Shown piece after piece: positions 33,182 through 45,559 of a DNA stretch of 64,000 bases. The notes beneath the pieces were generated by a model. The model searched no databases and was not told the DNA's origin. It saw only the letters and a program-made list of their open reading frames with translations. The first letter of the stretch is position 1. Each line of letters opens with the position of its first letter. The DNA comes from Kappaphycus alvarezii (taxonomy: Eukaryota > Rhodophyta > Florideophyceae > Gigartinales > Solieriaceae), in the NCBI GenBank assembly GCA_002205965.3, contig NADL03000501.1, positions 1,860,001-1,924,000 of the forward strand. Reading direction: 5' to 3'. A program made the translations under genes and the position numbers.

Positions 33182-35530
33182 CTAGCGAGAGAATCCGTCT
33201 ACTCGCTGTGCCACTGCATCAAGCAGCAAACCATCCATTCGCTTTCTATCTATTGTATCATTTTCAGAGTTCACCACGTCTCTTACTGCACGAAGGCCCT
33301 TATTCGAAATCAGCTGAAAAACGCAAGACCTAATTTCTGGTATCGGAGCCGTCGGCTCCGATGCCTGTTTTCGGTCAGTCCCACTGTCAAGGTAGTTCCA
33401 TATGGCATCCGCACATCGTAATGTGGTCTTCAAGTCGCCATCCTCACTTGACATTTTCATGATTCGCATTAGGGCTGTGACAGCAACTGACTTATTCTTC
33501 GCAGATATTCTCACACATGTCCAATAAGCTAACTTTGCCTCCTCTATTTTCCCAAGTCTGGCCGCTAGATGTCCTCTTCTGAGCCAGTCCGCTGAGGGAC
33601 GGACTGTCGTCTTCGCAACTTCTTCCGGTGATCTTCTGTAATCATTACGGTTCTGTTCCTCAATGTCTTCAGGAGCTGACTCTCTGGCTGTTTCCTCATC
33701 AATCGATTCTCCTCGTGCTTTCCTGGCCTCTAGGGCAGCCACTAGCGCCGCGCCCGCCGAAAGCCGCTGTTCCTCTGCATTCCACAACGCCATCGCCCGC
33801 AAATCCTGGTACATATTTGTCACTAAGTAATCAAGCCATGGTTTGCAAACCTTTTTCCCAAGTTGCTCCAGGGAACGGAGACGACGTTCAGCAATGTCCG
33901 ATGATTCATCTCCGTTGGCTGGTGGTCCATTGCTCCCTGATGCATCAGCCCCTTCGGGCTCAAGCGACACAGTCGCGAGGCCGTTAGCGGCTTGATCCAG
34001 GTCTTCCTCGCCATCTGAACTGCTAGAATCCGCTTCTGCCCCACTGTCAACCTCATCCAAGGCGTTTTCCTCATCCTCAACCTCCACGCCATCGGTGTCC
34101 TCATTTTCTGATTCAGATATGTCCTCATTCCCGTTCCCAGCCACTCTTGGGTTACTTTCAACATCTGTCTCCATGACGAAACATTCTCCCCGTACCGCTA
34201 GCATGTCGTCCCAAGATAAATCATTTAAAATCTTCACCAAGACAGCATAGCACCTTTTCTCCGCATCGGTCATAAGCTTACCGGGTAGCTCAGAGAGCAT
34301 GCCATCTGTCTTATCACTCGTCTTATTCTTTTCCTCACGCAACCTAGTGGCTAATACCCTTACGGTGTCCATACCCCTCGAGGCTCCCTCGACGGGCGTA
34401 GTTATATTCTTTCGGTTTGGTACTAGCTTCATCATAAACGGATCTAAAATGGGAGTGGGCATATCAGCGGAATTCAATGCTTCGAACGCCTCTCCATAGT
34501 GCTTCAAATCCACGAGCAAATCGGCCATAAACGTCCACACCTCAACATTTTCTTCCGTGTGCTCGGCGGCCGTTCTACAGGCCTCCAATGACTTTTCAAG
34601 GTCCCCTTTAGCCCTCAATAGTTTCGCACGCTCCAACCAGGCCAATTCTGAATCTGGAACCCTCTCTATCAAATCGTCAATTATGTTCGAGGCCTTGTCA
34701 ACATCACCCTTCAACCTCGCCGCTATTGCGGCATGAGTGGCACAGTCAGGGTCTACTTGAACGATTCGTGGCCGTGTAAAAAAGTCGATGGCATCATCAA
34801 AGCGTGCATTATTAATAAAGTGATCCCTTATCGTTGTGGCGATACGTGAACGAGCTGCGGATTTGGTAGTGGTACCCAATGTGTCGACGCCTGACAGATG
34901 CCAACGATGAACGCATTCGGTGGCAGCATCCAGGAACAAGGGCTCTACCCTTGGGGCGGTGACTGCTGAAATAACCCGTAGACAAGGATAAAGCGGGTCC
35001 TCGCCCGCACGAAGAATATCTCGCACAACGGAGCTGGTGAGCAGTTCTGCAAAAAGAAGGTCTGTTAGCTCAATATCCCGACTATCTGATCCCCTGGCGA
35101 AGACGGACGTGGATCCTGGAAAGTCGACATGTACTATGACATCGGCCTTCGAGATGATGTTGTACGATGCAAATGTTGCCGAAGCTATTTCCCAACCTCC
35201 AGTGGCGACCCAGGGTAAGGGGTCGAGCCCATTGTTACGAACGACATCGACTATATACGCGGAAATAGCAGCGGGTTGAGAGACATCGACACCACGAACA
35301 AAATGGTAATACCCGTACAGCTGACTTGCACCGACTACTGGAATGTAGCGTTTGCGAACGTAAAGAATGTCGGGGGGGCCAACGGGAGGAAATGAGGGAC
35401 GAGAAGAAGCACGAGCAGTCATTGCAAATCCAGAAAGAGAGTGTGGAGGTGCTGGGTTTGGGAGAGATTGCTTGCCGTCGATCACCTCGGGGATGCCGAC
35501 GAGCGACTCCGCTCGGGTCGCGGAGGGCAT
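33182..35530 (-). CDS. ChAPs-family (Chs5-Arf1-binding, exomer) protein
   Basis: In yeast the ChAPs (Bch1, Bud7, Bch2, Chs6) join Chs5 to form exomer, a coat adaptor that carries selected proteins such as chitin synthase from the trans-Golgi to the plasma membrane. The 782-residue product fits: a family-like opening GPPDILYVRKRYIP with YGYYHFVRGVD (about residues 51-82), TPR-like helical repeats at about 235-355 (AWLERAKLLRAKGD), and the conserved segment TDAEKRCYAVLVKILNDLSWDDMLAVRGECFVME (421-454; key residues K425, C427, W440). A strongly acidic insert occupies about 469-515. A C-terminal half with AALEARKARGE and further helices follows. I see no Chs5 gene in the window. The presence of this family outside fungi, if the organism is an alga, would be notable. 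The start at 35530 is plausible; a second Met lies at residue 37. Confidence 0.85.
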   Translation of the reverse strand: MPSATRAESLVGIPEVIDGKQSLPNPAPPHSLSGFAMTARASSRPSFPPVGPPDILYVRKRYIPVVGASQLYGYYHFVRGVDVSQPAAISAYIVDVVRNNGLDPLPWVATGGWEIASATFASYNIISKADVIVHVDFPGSTSVFARGSDSRDIELTDLLFAELLTSSVVRDILRAGEDPLYPCLRVISAVTAPRVEPLFLDAATECVHRWHLSGVDTLGTTTKSAARSRIATTIRDHFINNARFDDAIDFFTRPRIVQVDPDCATHAAIAARLKGDVDKASNIIDDLIERVPDSELAWLERAKLLRAKGDLEKSLEACRTAAEHTEENVEVWTFMADLLVDLKHYGEAFEALNSADMPTPILDPFMMKLVPNRKNITTPVEGASRGMDTVRVLATRLREEKNKTSDKTDGMLSELPGKLMTDAEKRCYAVLVKILNDLSWDDMLAVRGECFVMETDVESNPRVAGNGNEDISESENEDTDGVEVEDEENALDEVDSGAEADSSSSDGEEDLDQAANGLATVSLEPEGADASGSNGPPANGDESSDIAERRLRSLEQLGKKVCKPWLDYLVTNMYQDLRAMALWNAEEQRLSAGAALVAALEARKARGESIDEETARESAPEDIEEQNRNDYRRSPEEVAKTTVRPSADWLRRGHLAARLGKIEEAKLAYWTCVRISAKNKSVAVTALMRIMKMSSEDGDLKTTLRCADAIWNYLDSGTDRKQASEPTAPIPEIRSCVFQLISNKGLRAVRDVVNSENDTIDRKRMDGLLLDAVAQRVDGFSR

Positions 35531-37249
35531 TGTGAAAGTGGGGGGGTTGTGGCTTGACGACGGATGGACGAGAGAAGGGAAAGAGGTAGAGGCCGGTGGT
35601 TTTGAGAGAGATCTAGATTTGCTGCACGGCGCAGAGTAAGAAAGTAGGCGAGGTTCAACGAGACGACTAAAAGCCGGTACAGTAGTTGGTTATTTTGAAG
35701 ATTTCTTCAAAAATAGGGTTGGCGAACTGTGGAAGTCGGAATGTGCCAAGTTTAATAAGCGGAGACGAATAATTGGTTAAATTGACCGGGCCACAAAGCG
35801 GTTCATCTACATGTAAAAGTCGTTTACTATATGCTGAGTGTCTTAATACTGCGGTTTGCATTACTGCACTTATTGGCTGGCAAATTGAAATGGTAGACTA
35901 AAAATGCCCAATTCCCATCGATTGCACTGCACTACAGTACTGTATACAGTACTGTACACTGTACACTACTCATTTTATCTTGTCACTAATTTTTCAGGAA
36001 ATATGCACTAACTGGTACTGGCTTACAGTTAGGGGCTGACCGGGTGGTCACACCACCGTACTGTAGAAATGCAACTGGCACAGGGGTACGGTACAGTACT
36101 GTACTTTCTGTAATTATTGTAACGCATTTCACCGCATCTAGCTAGGCATAGTACCGTACAGTCCAGCGCTGTACAGTTGTACTGTACTGTTACCAAAGTA
36201 CTGTACAAGAGTCGTAAGCTTTTGGTCAAGGACCAGAAATAGGGATCAATTATGTTATATGTTACCTTATCTTCCCATCATTTGCCTAAACCATTTCATT
36301 ATTTGCCTACCTTTCGTGCTTAAGATTTTAAAACTTAATAAATCAACATGATCAAGGCAGTTTTTCTCTCAATACGCGTCAAAGCAGTTCATCTTGTGTT
36401 TAACTGGGAAATATATAAGTATATGTATTGAGCAGATAAATAAGTATAAGACATATATCGTATAAGAGTATAGAAAGCACATATCACTTTCTACAAAGTC
36501 TAAACACAGGATCAGCAATTAAAAAAGGAGAGATAGATCAAAACCAGAATCATCTGCAGTATTCCAAACTGCCTAAGTACTTCCGATAAGATTAAAATCT
36601 ACAGAATCATTAGGTGCCTACATTGGTAGCATCGCCAAGTTCCTAACAGAAGAGATACTGTAACAATGTCTCCGTTACACTACTGTGTAATAGAGACTTG
36701 TTCGCTGTCGCTATTCCAGTTCTCTATTACACAGTGGAGTAACAGGGAAACTGTATCGTCTTGAATTATTTTAGAAATTTGATTTTCCTCCAAAGTTTTT
36801 ATTTGACGTGGAGCCCCACATCATCGTTTTTTTTAGGTAGTTATATTCTAGATAGTACAATTCTATAGTTACACCTCTACTTTCTAGTAAGTTCTACTGA
36901 GCTAGCAGAGTATAGAATTTCTAGAGTAGAGTTAGGGTACTGTCTATAAAAGGGGGGGCTCATCTGGATTCTTGAGGGAATCCAGGTAAACTCCTTACAC
37001 CCTTTGCCCCCAACTTTCTGAAACCCATTACACTTCGCCTCTACTGTTCCTTCAGCAGCGCCCCGGATGCCTCCATCTCTGTTTCAGATACGAAGGAAAA
37101 CTCCCAATATTCAACAACAGACTTCAAGGGAGCTTCTATCTCTGGCACTTCAGAATGGAGGCATTGTTGGAAAATATGGAATTTAGGGTTATTTCTGCGA
37201 TACCTAAATTATTCCAGGTGAAGGATATTACTTCGCATTAGTGGATTGC
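35531..37249. other. ChAPs 5' flank with TACTGTAC cluster and unassigned AT-rich DNA
   Basis: A dense cluster of the palindromic TACAGTACTGTA motif lies at about 35930-36205, 400-680 bp upstream of the ChAPs start. DNA turns AT-rich beyond 36.2 kb. A hairpin sits at 36674-36743. No gene was recognised. Confidence 0.5.
36674..36743. repeat. Hairpin with 23-bp arms
   Basis: The left arm 36674-36696 (start GTTACACTACTGTGTAATAG) pairs with 36721-36743 with two mismatches across a 24-base loop. Weaker pairing of GATACTGT against ACTGTATC continues outside. It may be a foldback mini-transposon or the stem of a small-RNA precursor. Confidence 0.8.
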
Positions 37250-40126
37250 AATAATGATAAGAAGAGGGATGTCGCGCTCACGGTGCTAGCGTAGACTTAC
37301 AAGCCCATGAAAGCAGTAAAGAATTACTCCAAAAGACCACATTGATATGTAGAAGAAAATGACAGCAAGGCATGTCGATTTGTTGAAAGAGATCGACATG
37401 TTAGTTTTACTTGCCCAATCAAAGATTGGGAAGAATATGAGGCTACTAGCTACCATTAAGACTATAACCGAAGAGAAAGCCATATTGGTTTCAAAAACGA
37501 AAAAAAACTTATTGAAGACTGTATAAAGAAGCGCTCATATAGTGAAAAAAGTTCCAGCGTTTACAACTTGCAGCTTCCGATAAAAATAACTGGAATTGGG
37601 TCAGATGCGGTAAACATAGTAACATCGCTGCAAGTTACAGAGGTCGCAAAAGTTTTCGCGGAGCAATTTTGATGTTAAAGTTAACCCTAACTTTGCCAAA
37701 GAGAAGGGATTTATGCCAAGCACTAAAATTTTTGTCGCAGAAAATAACTTGCTTTATTGGTAGGTACCACAGGCGTTCACTGTGATGGTCTGTTGCGGGA
37801 ATTTTATATGAGTGACGGTGGTGCCATGCAGCACATTTTCTGTTACTCCTCTATTTTTCATATCTATACAGTAAGGGAATTAATATTGAAAATGGAGATA
37901 AGGAAAATGTAAGAAGGGACTATCAGGACACGTTGAGCTTGATAGCTGAGGTGAAAACAAATGACGGGGACCTGGGGACTAAGTGAGTTTCGATAACCAT
38001 TCAAACATCATATTTTACAGAAAAAGCATCAGTGTTTTGCGTCTTGATCGCGTAAGGGAAAAAATACCTGTGTATGAAAAAATCACTTCTCTGGTTAGGG
38101 TAAAGGAAACAAAGCCAAGCAGAATAAATTGCTGATCATGTATAGAAGGTAAAAAAGCACATGATTCACGAAATTGAAGTTGAGTACCGGCATACTCCTC
38201 AGAAACAGAGATTATTTCTAAGGATGTTTCCGGTCTACTACAAGAAGTTACATGGAGGAATTCAAAGTACTTTTACTCCACATTGTTGTTGCTTTAAGAT
38301 ATCGTTAGGTTGTAACCCGTAAGCAGAAATTTTACGCCTCAAGACAGACTAAAACATTCATAAACCACTTTCATACTATTCATGGAATAATTATGAGGAG
38401 GATACTTGTAGAAAATGGAGGGGAGTTCGCTAACAAGCTCTTCACTTCAATGCTCGCTAATGAAGTGATTGACCATTCCCATACATTACTTTATAACCCT
38501 CAACCAAATGATATAGAACAGAGAATGAAGTGAACCATTATAGATTGGCTAATTTTTTCACTAATGCTTGGAAACATGAATGAAAAATTTTGAGTAAAAG
38601 CTGTTCTTACTGCAGTGGATTTACATATATTTACTCACAAATTCCCTCGTGTCTATCCTTGATAGCATTCTTCTTATAAATGATGCACATATTGTGCTGA
38701 TATGAGAATAGAACTCTTTGTCATACTAAAACTTTTAATAACTGTAGCGACTAAAAGAGTTATTTTGGGGCCTCCGTAAAGTTATACCAAAAACTCTCTC
38801 TACAAACATTTAATTGCAGTTAATAAGTTCCTAATAGCTTCAACACCACACAGATTCGACTAAATCACCCAACTGCAGTCAGAAAAATAATAAATTTGGC
38901 AAATTGACACTAAAATCGAATTCTGTTGGTTGAGAAAAACTTTTTCGTGTCCTAACCAGCTTTGAAGTTACCAAGAAGGTTTTTTTAATCGATTTTGGTA
39001 TGGTACTGCTTAAAGTAAGTGTTAGAATAAATATGACAGAGACAGAGATAGTATTTTATATTGAAAAATTAGGCCTAAACTTGGTCCTCCTGTGATGACA
39101 GTCAGTCAGAAAGTAGACAGCAAAACAACTGGAATGCAGAATTTAAAAAAAACAAAAATTCCGATTATCATATGCTTGGTCGTGAAGTACTGGTCAATGT
39201 ACTACGCCAAAGCGTGCAAGGCTTGAAAAGACAACCAGGCGCATGGTTTTAATGGGTTCTGTTTGTTGGGTGTCGGGTTGCCGAGTGACCACCAGTCAAG
39301 CTTCCCTCCTGGGTTCATTTACTCATGGACATACTATATACTCATGACTTCTAGTAAACCCGGTTGAGGTCTTCAAGCCGTACAGAACATTCCACGAACA
39401 CCACGAGGGCTTGTACTAAACGACAGAGCATCTCGACCTGAAGTACAAGGCATTCATCTCAGCCCTGAGTGGTTCCACTCAGACGCATTGCTGGAAATTA
39501 TTGAGTGATTCCACTCAGTCGCATTGCTGGAAATTATTACCGGGATTCAACTCGAATATCTGTGTGCCTAACCTAGGGAATAAACACCGATGGTCTAAGT
39601 CAATGGGTCTATTCCCCTTAGTCCCAAGTGTAACAAAGTAACACACGATTGAGGTACCCATTCACACTTGCAAATTTAACAACTCTACAGCTGATAGCTG
39701 TATTGATGTCAATTTTATTATTTTACTATTTGTCGACATGTTCAATGCTTGATTCAAGAGTAAGCATAAACTACAGAACTTCTACGTTAATGGGATCCCA
39801 CGTCTTGTACTAACGGACCCTACTCATTTCTTTGATATAATTACAAAGTCATAGTCTACATCGGAGAGGATTTTTATGTTAGGCATCGGTGCTTATAGTG
39901 AAGCCTACAACTCGTTTCAGATTGACGAATCGAAATTTTGAAAGAGACTTCTAACAAAGCCGATGGGCTAACGAAAGTAGTAAACAACGGCGAGCTCCTT
40001 CACCTTCTATACTCTGGCGTTTATTTTACTTCTGTTGAGAGATGGATCAACAGATTTACATTAAGAGTTGCTAAAATTGCCCGAAATTTGAGTAATATGT
40101 CTCATTCTGACCAGAAAGATGCTTAG
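37250..40126 (+). mobile_element. Ty1/copia retrotransposon remnant
   Basis: Pieces of a copia polyprotein appear in order on the plus strand. A protease-like segment is at about 37805-37875 (MSDGGAMQHI, where an active element has DSGA.xH). An integrase zinc-binding and start region is at about 38140-38280. The integrase core is at 38380-38530, with LVENGGEFANK, YNPQPND and EQRMK in the arrangement of copia DNGGEF...PQQNG.AE. The end of RNase H is at about 39938-40040 (KETSNKADGLTK). RT between them is not recognisable and much of it seems deleted. Stops are frequent. A protease Asp-Ser-Gly changed to Asp-Gly-Gly and an integrase Asp changed to Glu show that it is dead. The left border is approximate. 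Confidence 0.68.
39467..39538. repeat. 36-bp tandem duplication
   Basis: A 36-bp unit starting GAGTG(G/A)TTCCACTCAG occurs twice, 39467-39502 and 39503-39538, with two differences. It lies inside the copia remnant. Confidence 0.9.
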
Positions 40127-41280
40127 AGCTGAATCACGAAATATTCTCGCAAGTTACCCTTACACAGTTCGGCAATTTTAGTTATTTGTACATAATAGGG
40201 TATTTAAGTGATTTGTACAAAATAAAGTATTCATAGTGTGTGATTGAAGCCCCTAACAGCAAGGGCTCCATGCTGTTCATTAAGGATGGACAACAATTTT
40301 GCTCTTTAATGCGTGTCTAAGACATCCCGCTTGATAAATGTAAGGAAATTCAGCTCCCTGACTTCAGGAAGGAAGTTGGTTTTGGGAAACTGGATATGGG
40401 AAACTGGTCACTGTACCGTCCATTGGCTGTACAGATTGGTAATTGAAGCCAAATTAGCATCAACCATAGACATATTTATGAAAGTAAAGGTCTTAGGGTA
40501 TCGTGGATTTCTAAGTCCCGTAGCATTCTTGCCCTGAAAGGTAGCACTATAATGCCAATTTGTATTTATACCACCGCATAAGACGTAGTTACAACTGAGG
40601 GTGAGAGGTATAAGGTTTGGACCAAACGCCACGTCCATCTATTTTATTTTACGTAAAAACATAGAATTTCATCGTAATATGGTTCAAAAGAAACCAAAAT
40701 TGCAACGTTTAAGAAATCAACTCTCAAATTAATTTCTCCCATTGCTTCAGAAAGAAGAACTAGGAATCTTCGTCCTAAATTTGCATTGCCATGTAGAATG
40801 TCGGGTCTCAAGAACGAAAATACCAATGCAGGACGGTATTGCACTACACACTCAGGAATCTCTACTTTTGAGCCGAGTAGAAAGGTCAACATTTACTTAA
40901 GGGTAAAAAATTCTATTACAAGAGATAAATGGTACTTTCTTACTAATTTTATAGAGTCTATTTGACAACTGATTACATATGTAATCAATTGGTACCCTTT
41001 ATTTCCCCTTGTATGTCTGCTACCTGTGGAAAGTTGTTTTTAAGAGCTTATACATATTTAACTCTTCTGCAAACAATATCCTTCTTGCTATTTCAATTGC
41101 AATCCCTTTAGAATGGTGAAATAAAAAAACCGAATTATGCTCCCTGAAAGTAGCGTTCAGAGGAATGCGCGCTTATTTTAATGTGATGTAAGTATAGGAA
41201 GTTGTAAGGATCTATCTGAAAGACAAAGAAGTACCAGGAACAGTTGTTAAAGTCGAAAGAGTAACCAAGGGAGGCTGATT
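40127..41280. other. AT-rich unassigned DNA
   Basis: No recognisable gene or element. Short frames on both strands only. Confidence 0.4.
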
Positions 41281-41281
41281 T

Positions 41282-43089
41282 CAGGGAATGTTTGTCCTTA
41301 ACTAGGCATTAATCGATGGTTCTGAGGAGATATTAATGGAAGTAACGAGCGTTGAAGAAAGTGACGATCTTTCTCTGAAGTAAACAGAGGAGTTTTACAG
41401 TTTGGCGCCACATGCAGCTAGATTTTGGAGGACAGAAGCTGAAAGGCCGATCCGAGCAAATACGTTAGTGGAGACTGATGTTCCTTGCAATCTGATGTGT
41501 GTGGGAGCCCGAGTAAAATTTCTATTATAAACCCAATTAAAACAGAAGAAAATTATTCTAGAGGTTGAAAGACAGTATGTATGGAATATAATTGGCCTGA
41601 AACAGTTGCAAATAGCAGAGAGTGGACTCTGGTAGAGGTGGAATTTGAATGGACCTATAGCGCCGAGATGTTGGAAAGTTCATGGCCCGGTAGATGAGCT
41701 TATTCTCCAGGGAATGATATTCTATCAATATTTCATGACGATGTTTTCGACTCCATACCTTCCACAATTGTCTGCTCTAAAAAGTTCGCTTTGGAAAGTG
41801 ATGATTTGATTCTTTGCTCAACAGGTAAATTTTTGAAAATTTTTAGGGTTCTGATTTTCATTAAAAGTTTCGAGTTTAACGATAACAGGATCTTTCAGTG
41901 TAGTTCTTCCCCTTCGCGGTACGTTCAGAGTTCAAGTTTGGGAAACATAATTCCGCATACAAGGATTGATGTTCTCCGCAGTTAAATATCTTTTTCGGAA
42001 TCTAGAGCTCTTACAAAAGATGTGATATCCAGTTACACAAGGTGGTAAAGTCTAATCAGCGCATTTTTTGAAGTTATGAATTGGAACCTCCACCTTCATG
42101 TCAGAAATTCAGATAAAATTTGTGCGTATGAAAGCATTTCGGGATGGTATAGAACTGGCGGTATTTATATTCAGAGAAGACCTCCAAATTACGTCGCCCT
42201 AGACATGAACCCTAAAATTTGGTCAGTTTCCGACTCATGTGTGTAGAGAAAATGGGAAAATATCATCATCCAGATTTTTAAAAATTCAGAAGACACTGAG
42301 GGTTCCATAATGATACGTTTACAAAGATTGATAGCGACTATGAGGGGTTTGAGACCATATTTCGGACCAGATAGATTTGTACGTATTAATTACTTCTTTT
42401 TCTCCAATCAGACTACGAAAGCCTTGTTCTGAAAGGGCTAGAGTTCTATCGAAGCTATCAATAATTCAAGTGGGCAGTTTTTTATGGCATTTATTTTAGG
42501 TCAAGAGGTTGCTACCTGGGGTGAGCATATAGATATGGCAACTAACACAAAAGAAAATTAGAAAATTGCATCCTCAATGTGCTCTGGCCAAGAAAGAAGA
42601 TATTTAGTCAGTAATTATGGAACAAATAATGCACGCGTTATAGTTTATCACCAGCAATGGAGATATATTTCGAAATGAGCACTGGTTTTAAGTTATAAAA
42701 TAGATCTTCTCAAGATTTTGTAGAAGCAATATGTAAATTTCGCTCAGTTTGACAATCATAGCCAGTTTTTTCAGAATTACACGAGTACAGAATATAAATT
42801 TGAGTTGAAGGCATATTGGATCTGTTTAAACACAGTATTTCTAACAGTATGCTGTGTAGATGCATATAACTTAGCCAATGGATGCCAATAATATCGTGAA
42901 TCAATGTCTTCTGAAGAGTTCTACAGTAAATTAGCGGAGGGCATCATTGACAATAAGTTGGATGAAATGGAAACCAGGGCTTTTCCAACTCCTGAAAATT
43001 AATAACCGAGGCATAATGAAAAAAATATACCAAGAGTGCCAGATTTCAACGAGAGGACGTGGGAGGGGAAACAAAATCCCTATAGGGTA
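41282..43089 (+). pseudogene. piggyBac-like transposase (DDE_Tnp_1_7 type), inactive
   Basis: From 41282 one frame gives a start region (WKVHGPVDELILQG). The next frame then carries the typical piggyBac-family sequence: DILSIFHDDVFDSI, GKFLKIFRVLIFIK, PSRYVQSSSLGN, TRIDVLRS, DKICAYESISGWYRTGG, PPNYVALDMNP, GPDRFVRINYFFFSNQ, QEVATWGEHIDMA and, at the end, VDAYNLANG with EEFYSKLAEGIIDN (about 42930). The frame changes near 41770, and at least eight stops interrupt it. Two of the catalytic Asp positions are lost: family ICVDES reads ICAYES and the second (family ADSYF) reads INYFF. Terminal repeats and TTAA target sites were not located. The domain order and spacing make the family call fairly firm. 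Confidence 0.72.
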
Positions 43090-44500
43090 TAAAAATTAGA
43101 GACAAAGAGCCTAATGGGGACGGAGCGCAAATAAGCAACGTACTAGAACCTTACTACAAGGATAAAATCCGTATAAAGGATGGAACATCTCTAACATTTT
43201 ACAACAAAACGTTATTCTCCAGAACAACTTCGCTAGCAATTTTCTTTCAGACCGGTCTCTCCTGTTTTGTTAATCAGCAATTGACAGCTCTATCTTGCAT
43301 TAACGGCAAATAGATTTCCTAATTCAAGGTCTGGGATCCTATTTTTGCTCATGAATAATGTATTGCTGCTTTGGCGAAATTTGATGAACGAACAAATTGT
43401 TTTGCATAGAATTTACGACGCTTCCCTTGAAATGCAATACTTTTACTGTTACTTTTCTGTTATTCTTATGTCGCATCTAACTGGAATCAGCTTCGAAAAG
43501 ACGGTTGGAATTATAAACGAGACGAACTACACAGACCCTTCTCTTGATCGTATCCGATTCATAAAAAATCATATTTTAGCTTATTCTGCCACATGCAGGG
43601 GTTTCCTGTTCCTTTGCCAGCTGGAACGATAATCTGTACCAAAATTAATACTTTGGAGAGTTTAAAAAGGTGATCTTTCACATGCCCAGCAATCTTTGTC
43701 TAAGAGGCTTACATTTTCCACCTTAGAAGATTTTTTTGGAACAAGAGCACATTCTACGATAATGTCAGTGGTACTATAATTCATCTGGTTATAAAAAAAA
43801 GGAAACACGTTATAAATGGTTGGAAGAAAGGATTGACTCCCCACTCACGATGAAAACTTTGTATTCAGAAGATAAGTAAACATGTGTGTACCGGATTTCT
43901 TCGCACATTAATAAAGGAAGTGTTTTTTATCATGACTATATTGGACGGGGCTGCTTTCAAAAGCGATCTCGTCTCGTGCACAATATTCAGAATTTTTGAA
44001 GAAGCACCATCTTTTCATAGCACTATTGAATCAGTAATAAAAAGTGGCGGAATTGCAAACTTTTTATTTGCAATTTATATCAGTTGGCTTCTTACAAAAA
44101 TTCCGCAAATAGGAAAAGAGGTTCCCTCCTGCAGCCCCTAAAAAATAGTATCTTCGTTCTTCGAGGTGCTAGAGATACTTGGTTATATGGCGGGATACCC
44201 CTCTTTGATATGTCCCCTTGTACGGTCTCATGGTAAAAAGGACGCCGTACCATCCTGAGAATTAAGCAGCTGCAGATATGTCGAGCCCTCTACATAATTA
44301 AGTGTTTTTGAGTTCCCAGAGAGATATCAGCGAAAGTATAAAACCTATGACTGATGCGGTGCAGTAAATGCGGAAGACCTCCTGTCAATCACTGTACCAC
44401 ACAAGTTATGTCTATCCGGTTCCGACTGAATGCATTTATTGCAGTAGTACTGCATAGCTGAAAGTTCGGACACCGGACACATTCTGGCTTCTTGAAAGTA
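43090..44500. other. Unassigned AT-rich DNA
   Basis: The frame at 43345-43632 encodes 95 hydrophobic-rich residues without a recognised family. It may be a remnant of the preceding transposon or chance. Nothing else was recognised. Confidence 0.35.
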
Positions 44501-44519
44501 TATACCGGGCATTTCAGCC

Positions 44520-44640
44520 CGCTCCCATACCACCGCGGCTACGATTCGCACATGCATCTACCAGCGCTTCAGTTGTGTGCTGTGGTCAACGGTGGCTATG
44601 GTCATCATCTCTCGGGCTCCACTGCACGTGATCTAAGTGA
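44520..44640 (+). mobile_element. LINE 3'-end fragment
   Basis: The plus strand encodes TIRTCIYQRFSCVLWS followed by SRAPLHV, matching the last residues of the LINE ORF2 tail at about 49190-49020 (IRRRIYQRISCTLWSS, SRAPLHV). A 5'-truncated tail is the usual result of incomplete LINE reverse transcription. Confidence 0.65.
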
Positions 44641-44826
44641 ACCATCCAGTTACGTCTTAACTGAATAGTTGGTTAGTCAGTGTACACTTCAGAAATATAA
44701 CGGTTAAAATGATTGTAATTAAGTCAATTCTAACTAACGAAAGCAACGCAAGTCACCGGTGGCGCTGTCGCCGTCACGCGCCACCTCAAGGTCCAAGACC
44801 TACAACAAAAGCCATCAAGGAGCCTA

Positions 44827-45090
44827 GTGAAACCCTCGCAGCCCTCCTGCGCCCCTGATTTCCAATCCCGGCCCCTGTTTCTTTATTCCCTTGGTGCCTC
44901 TTCTCTAGACACTGCGTTATTTATCAAAGCTTACCCTTTATTTCCAGGAAATATCACACCTCGGACGCTACTATGTAATCGCATGCGCATCTTCCAGCGT
45001 CTCAGTTCCGCCTTGTGGTCGTCGTTTGCTATGGCCATCAAATTGCGAGTCCGACTGCATGGGGGGAGGGAAATTAGGGTGCTTAACTGA
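44827..45090 (+). mobile_element. LINE 3'-end fragment, diverged
   Basis: An 87-codon frame aligns with the LINE ORF2 C-terminus: PDFQ..., YSLGASSLDTALFIK and RIFQRLSSALWSS correspond to PDFE..., DSLGSPSPETVRFIQ and RIYRRISSTIWSS at about 49440-49230. It is older than the copies at 49-54 kb, judged by its divergence. Confidence 0.62.
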
Positions 45091-45559
45091 TAGTGGATGC
45101 AGGATCGCTACTCTACGGAGACTACTCTACACACTAGGGGGACATATATGTATATTAGGGACTCTCAAAATGAGGCCAAGTCATGAGATGCAGCCTTAAA
45201 GGGCTCGTGTGAGGCCAGCCGTAAGGCATGCCGCGTTGGCCGAAATCTTCGCCGCAGCGTGTCTTTGCATAAGGACCTACTCTATGTGACCGGTTCATTC
45301 TATCCATTTTTCTCGTTAGAGCATCCCCTCGGTTGAGGAAAACGATCAAATATATATTAACTACGCTATTTTCTCATTGGTGGATGTAAATTTTTTTGTT
45401 TTTTAACTCTTTGCCCATACACTTTTTTCCCACCGGTTCATCACTTCCCGTAGTCCTGCACATACTCCTACCCAGAAAATCACCTACTTGAACGGCCTCC
45501 TACTCAACATCACACCTCATTTGGGAGCTTCTTCAATCTCTATCGCATTTACATATCGA

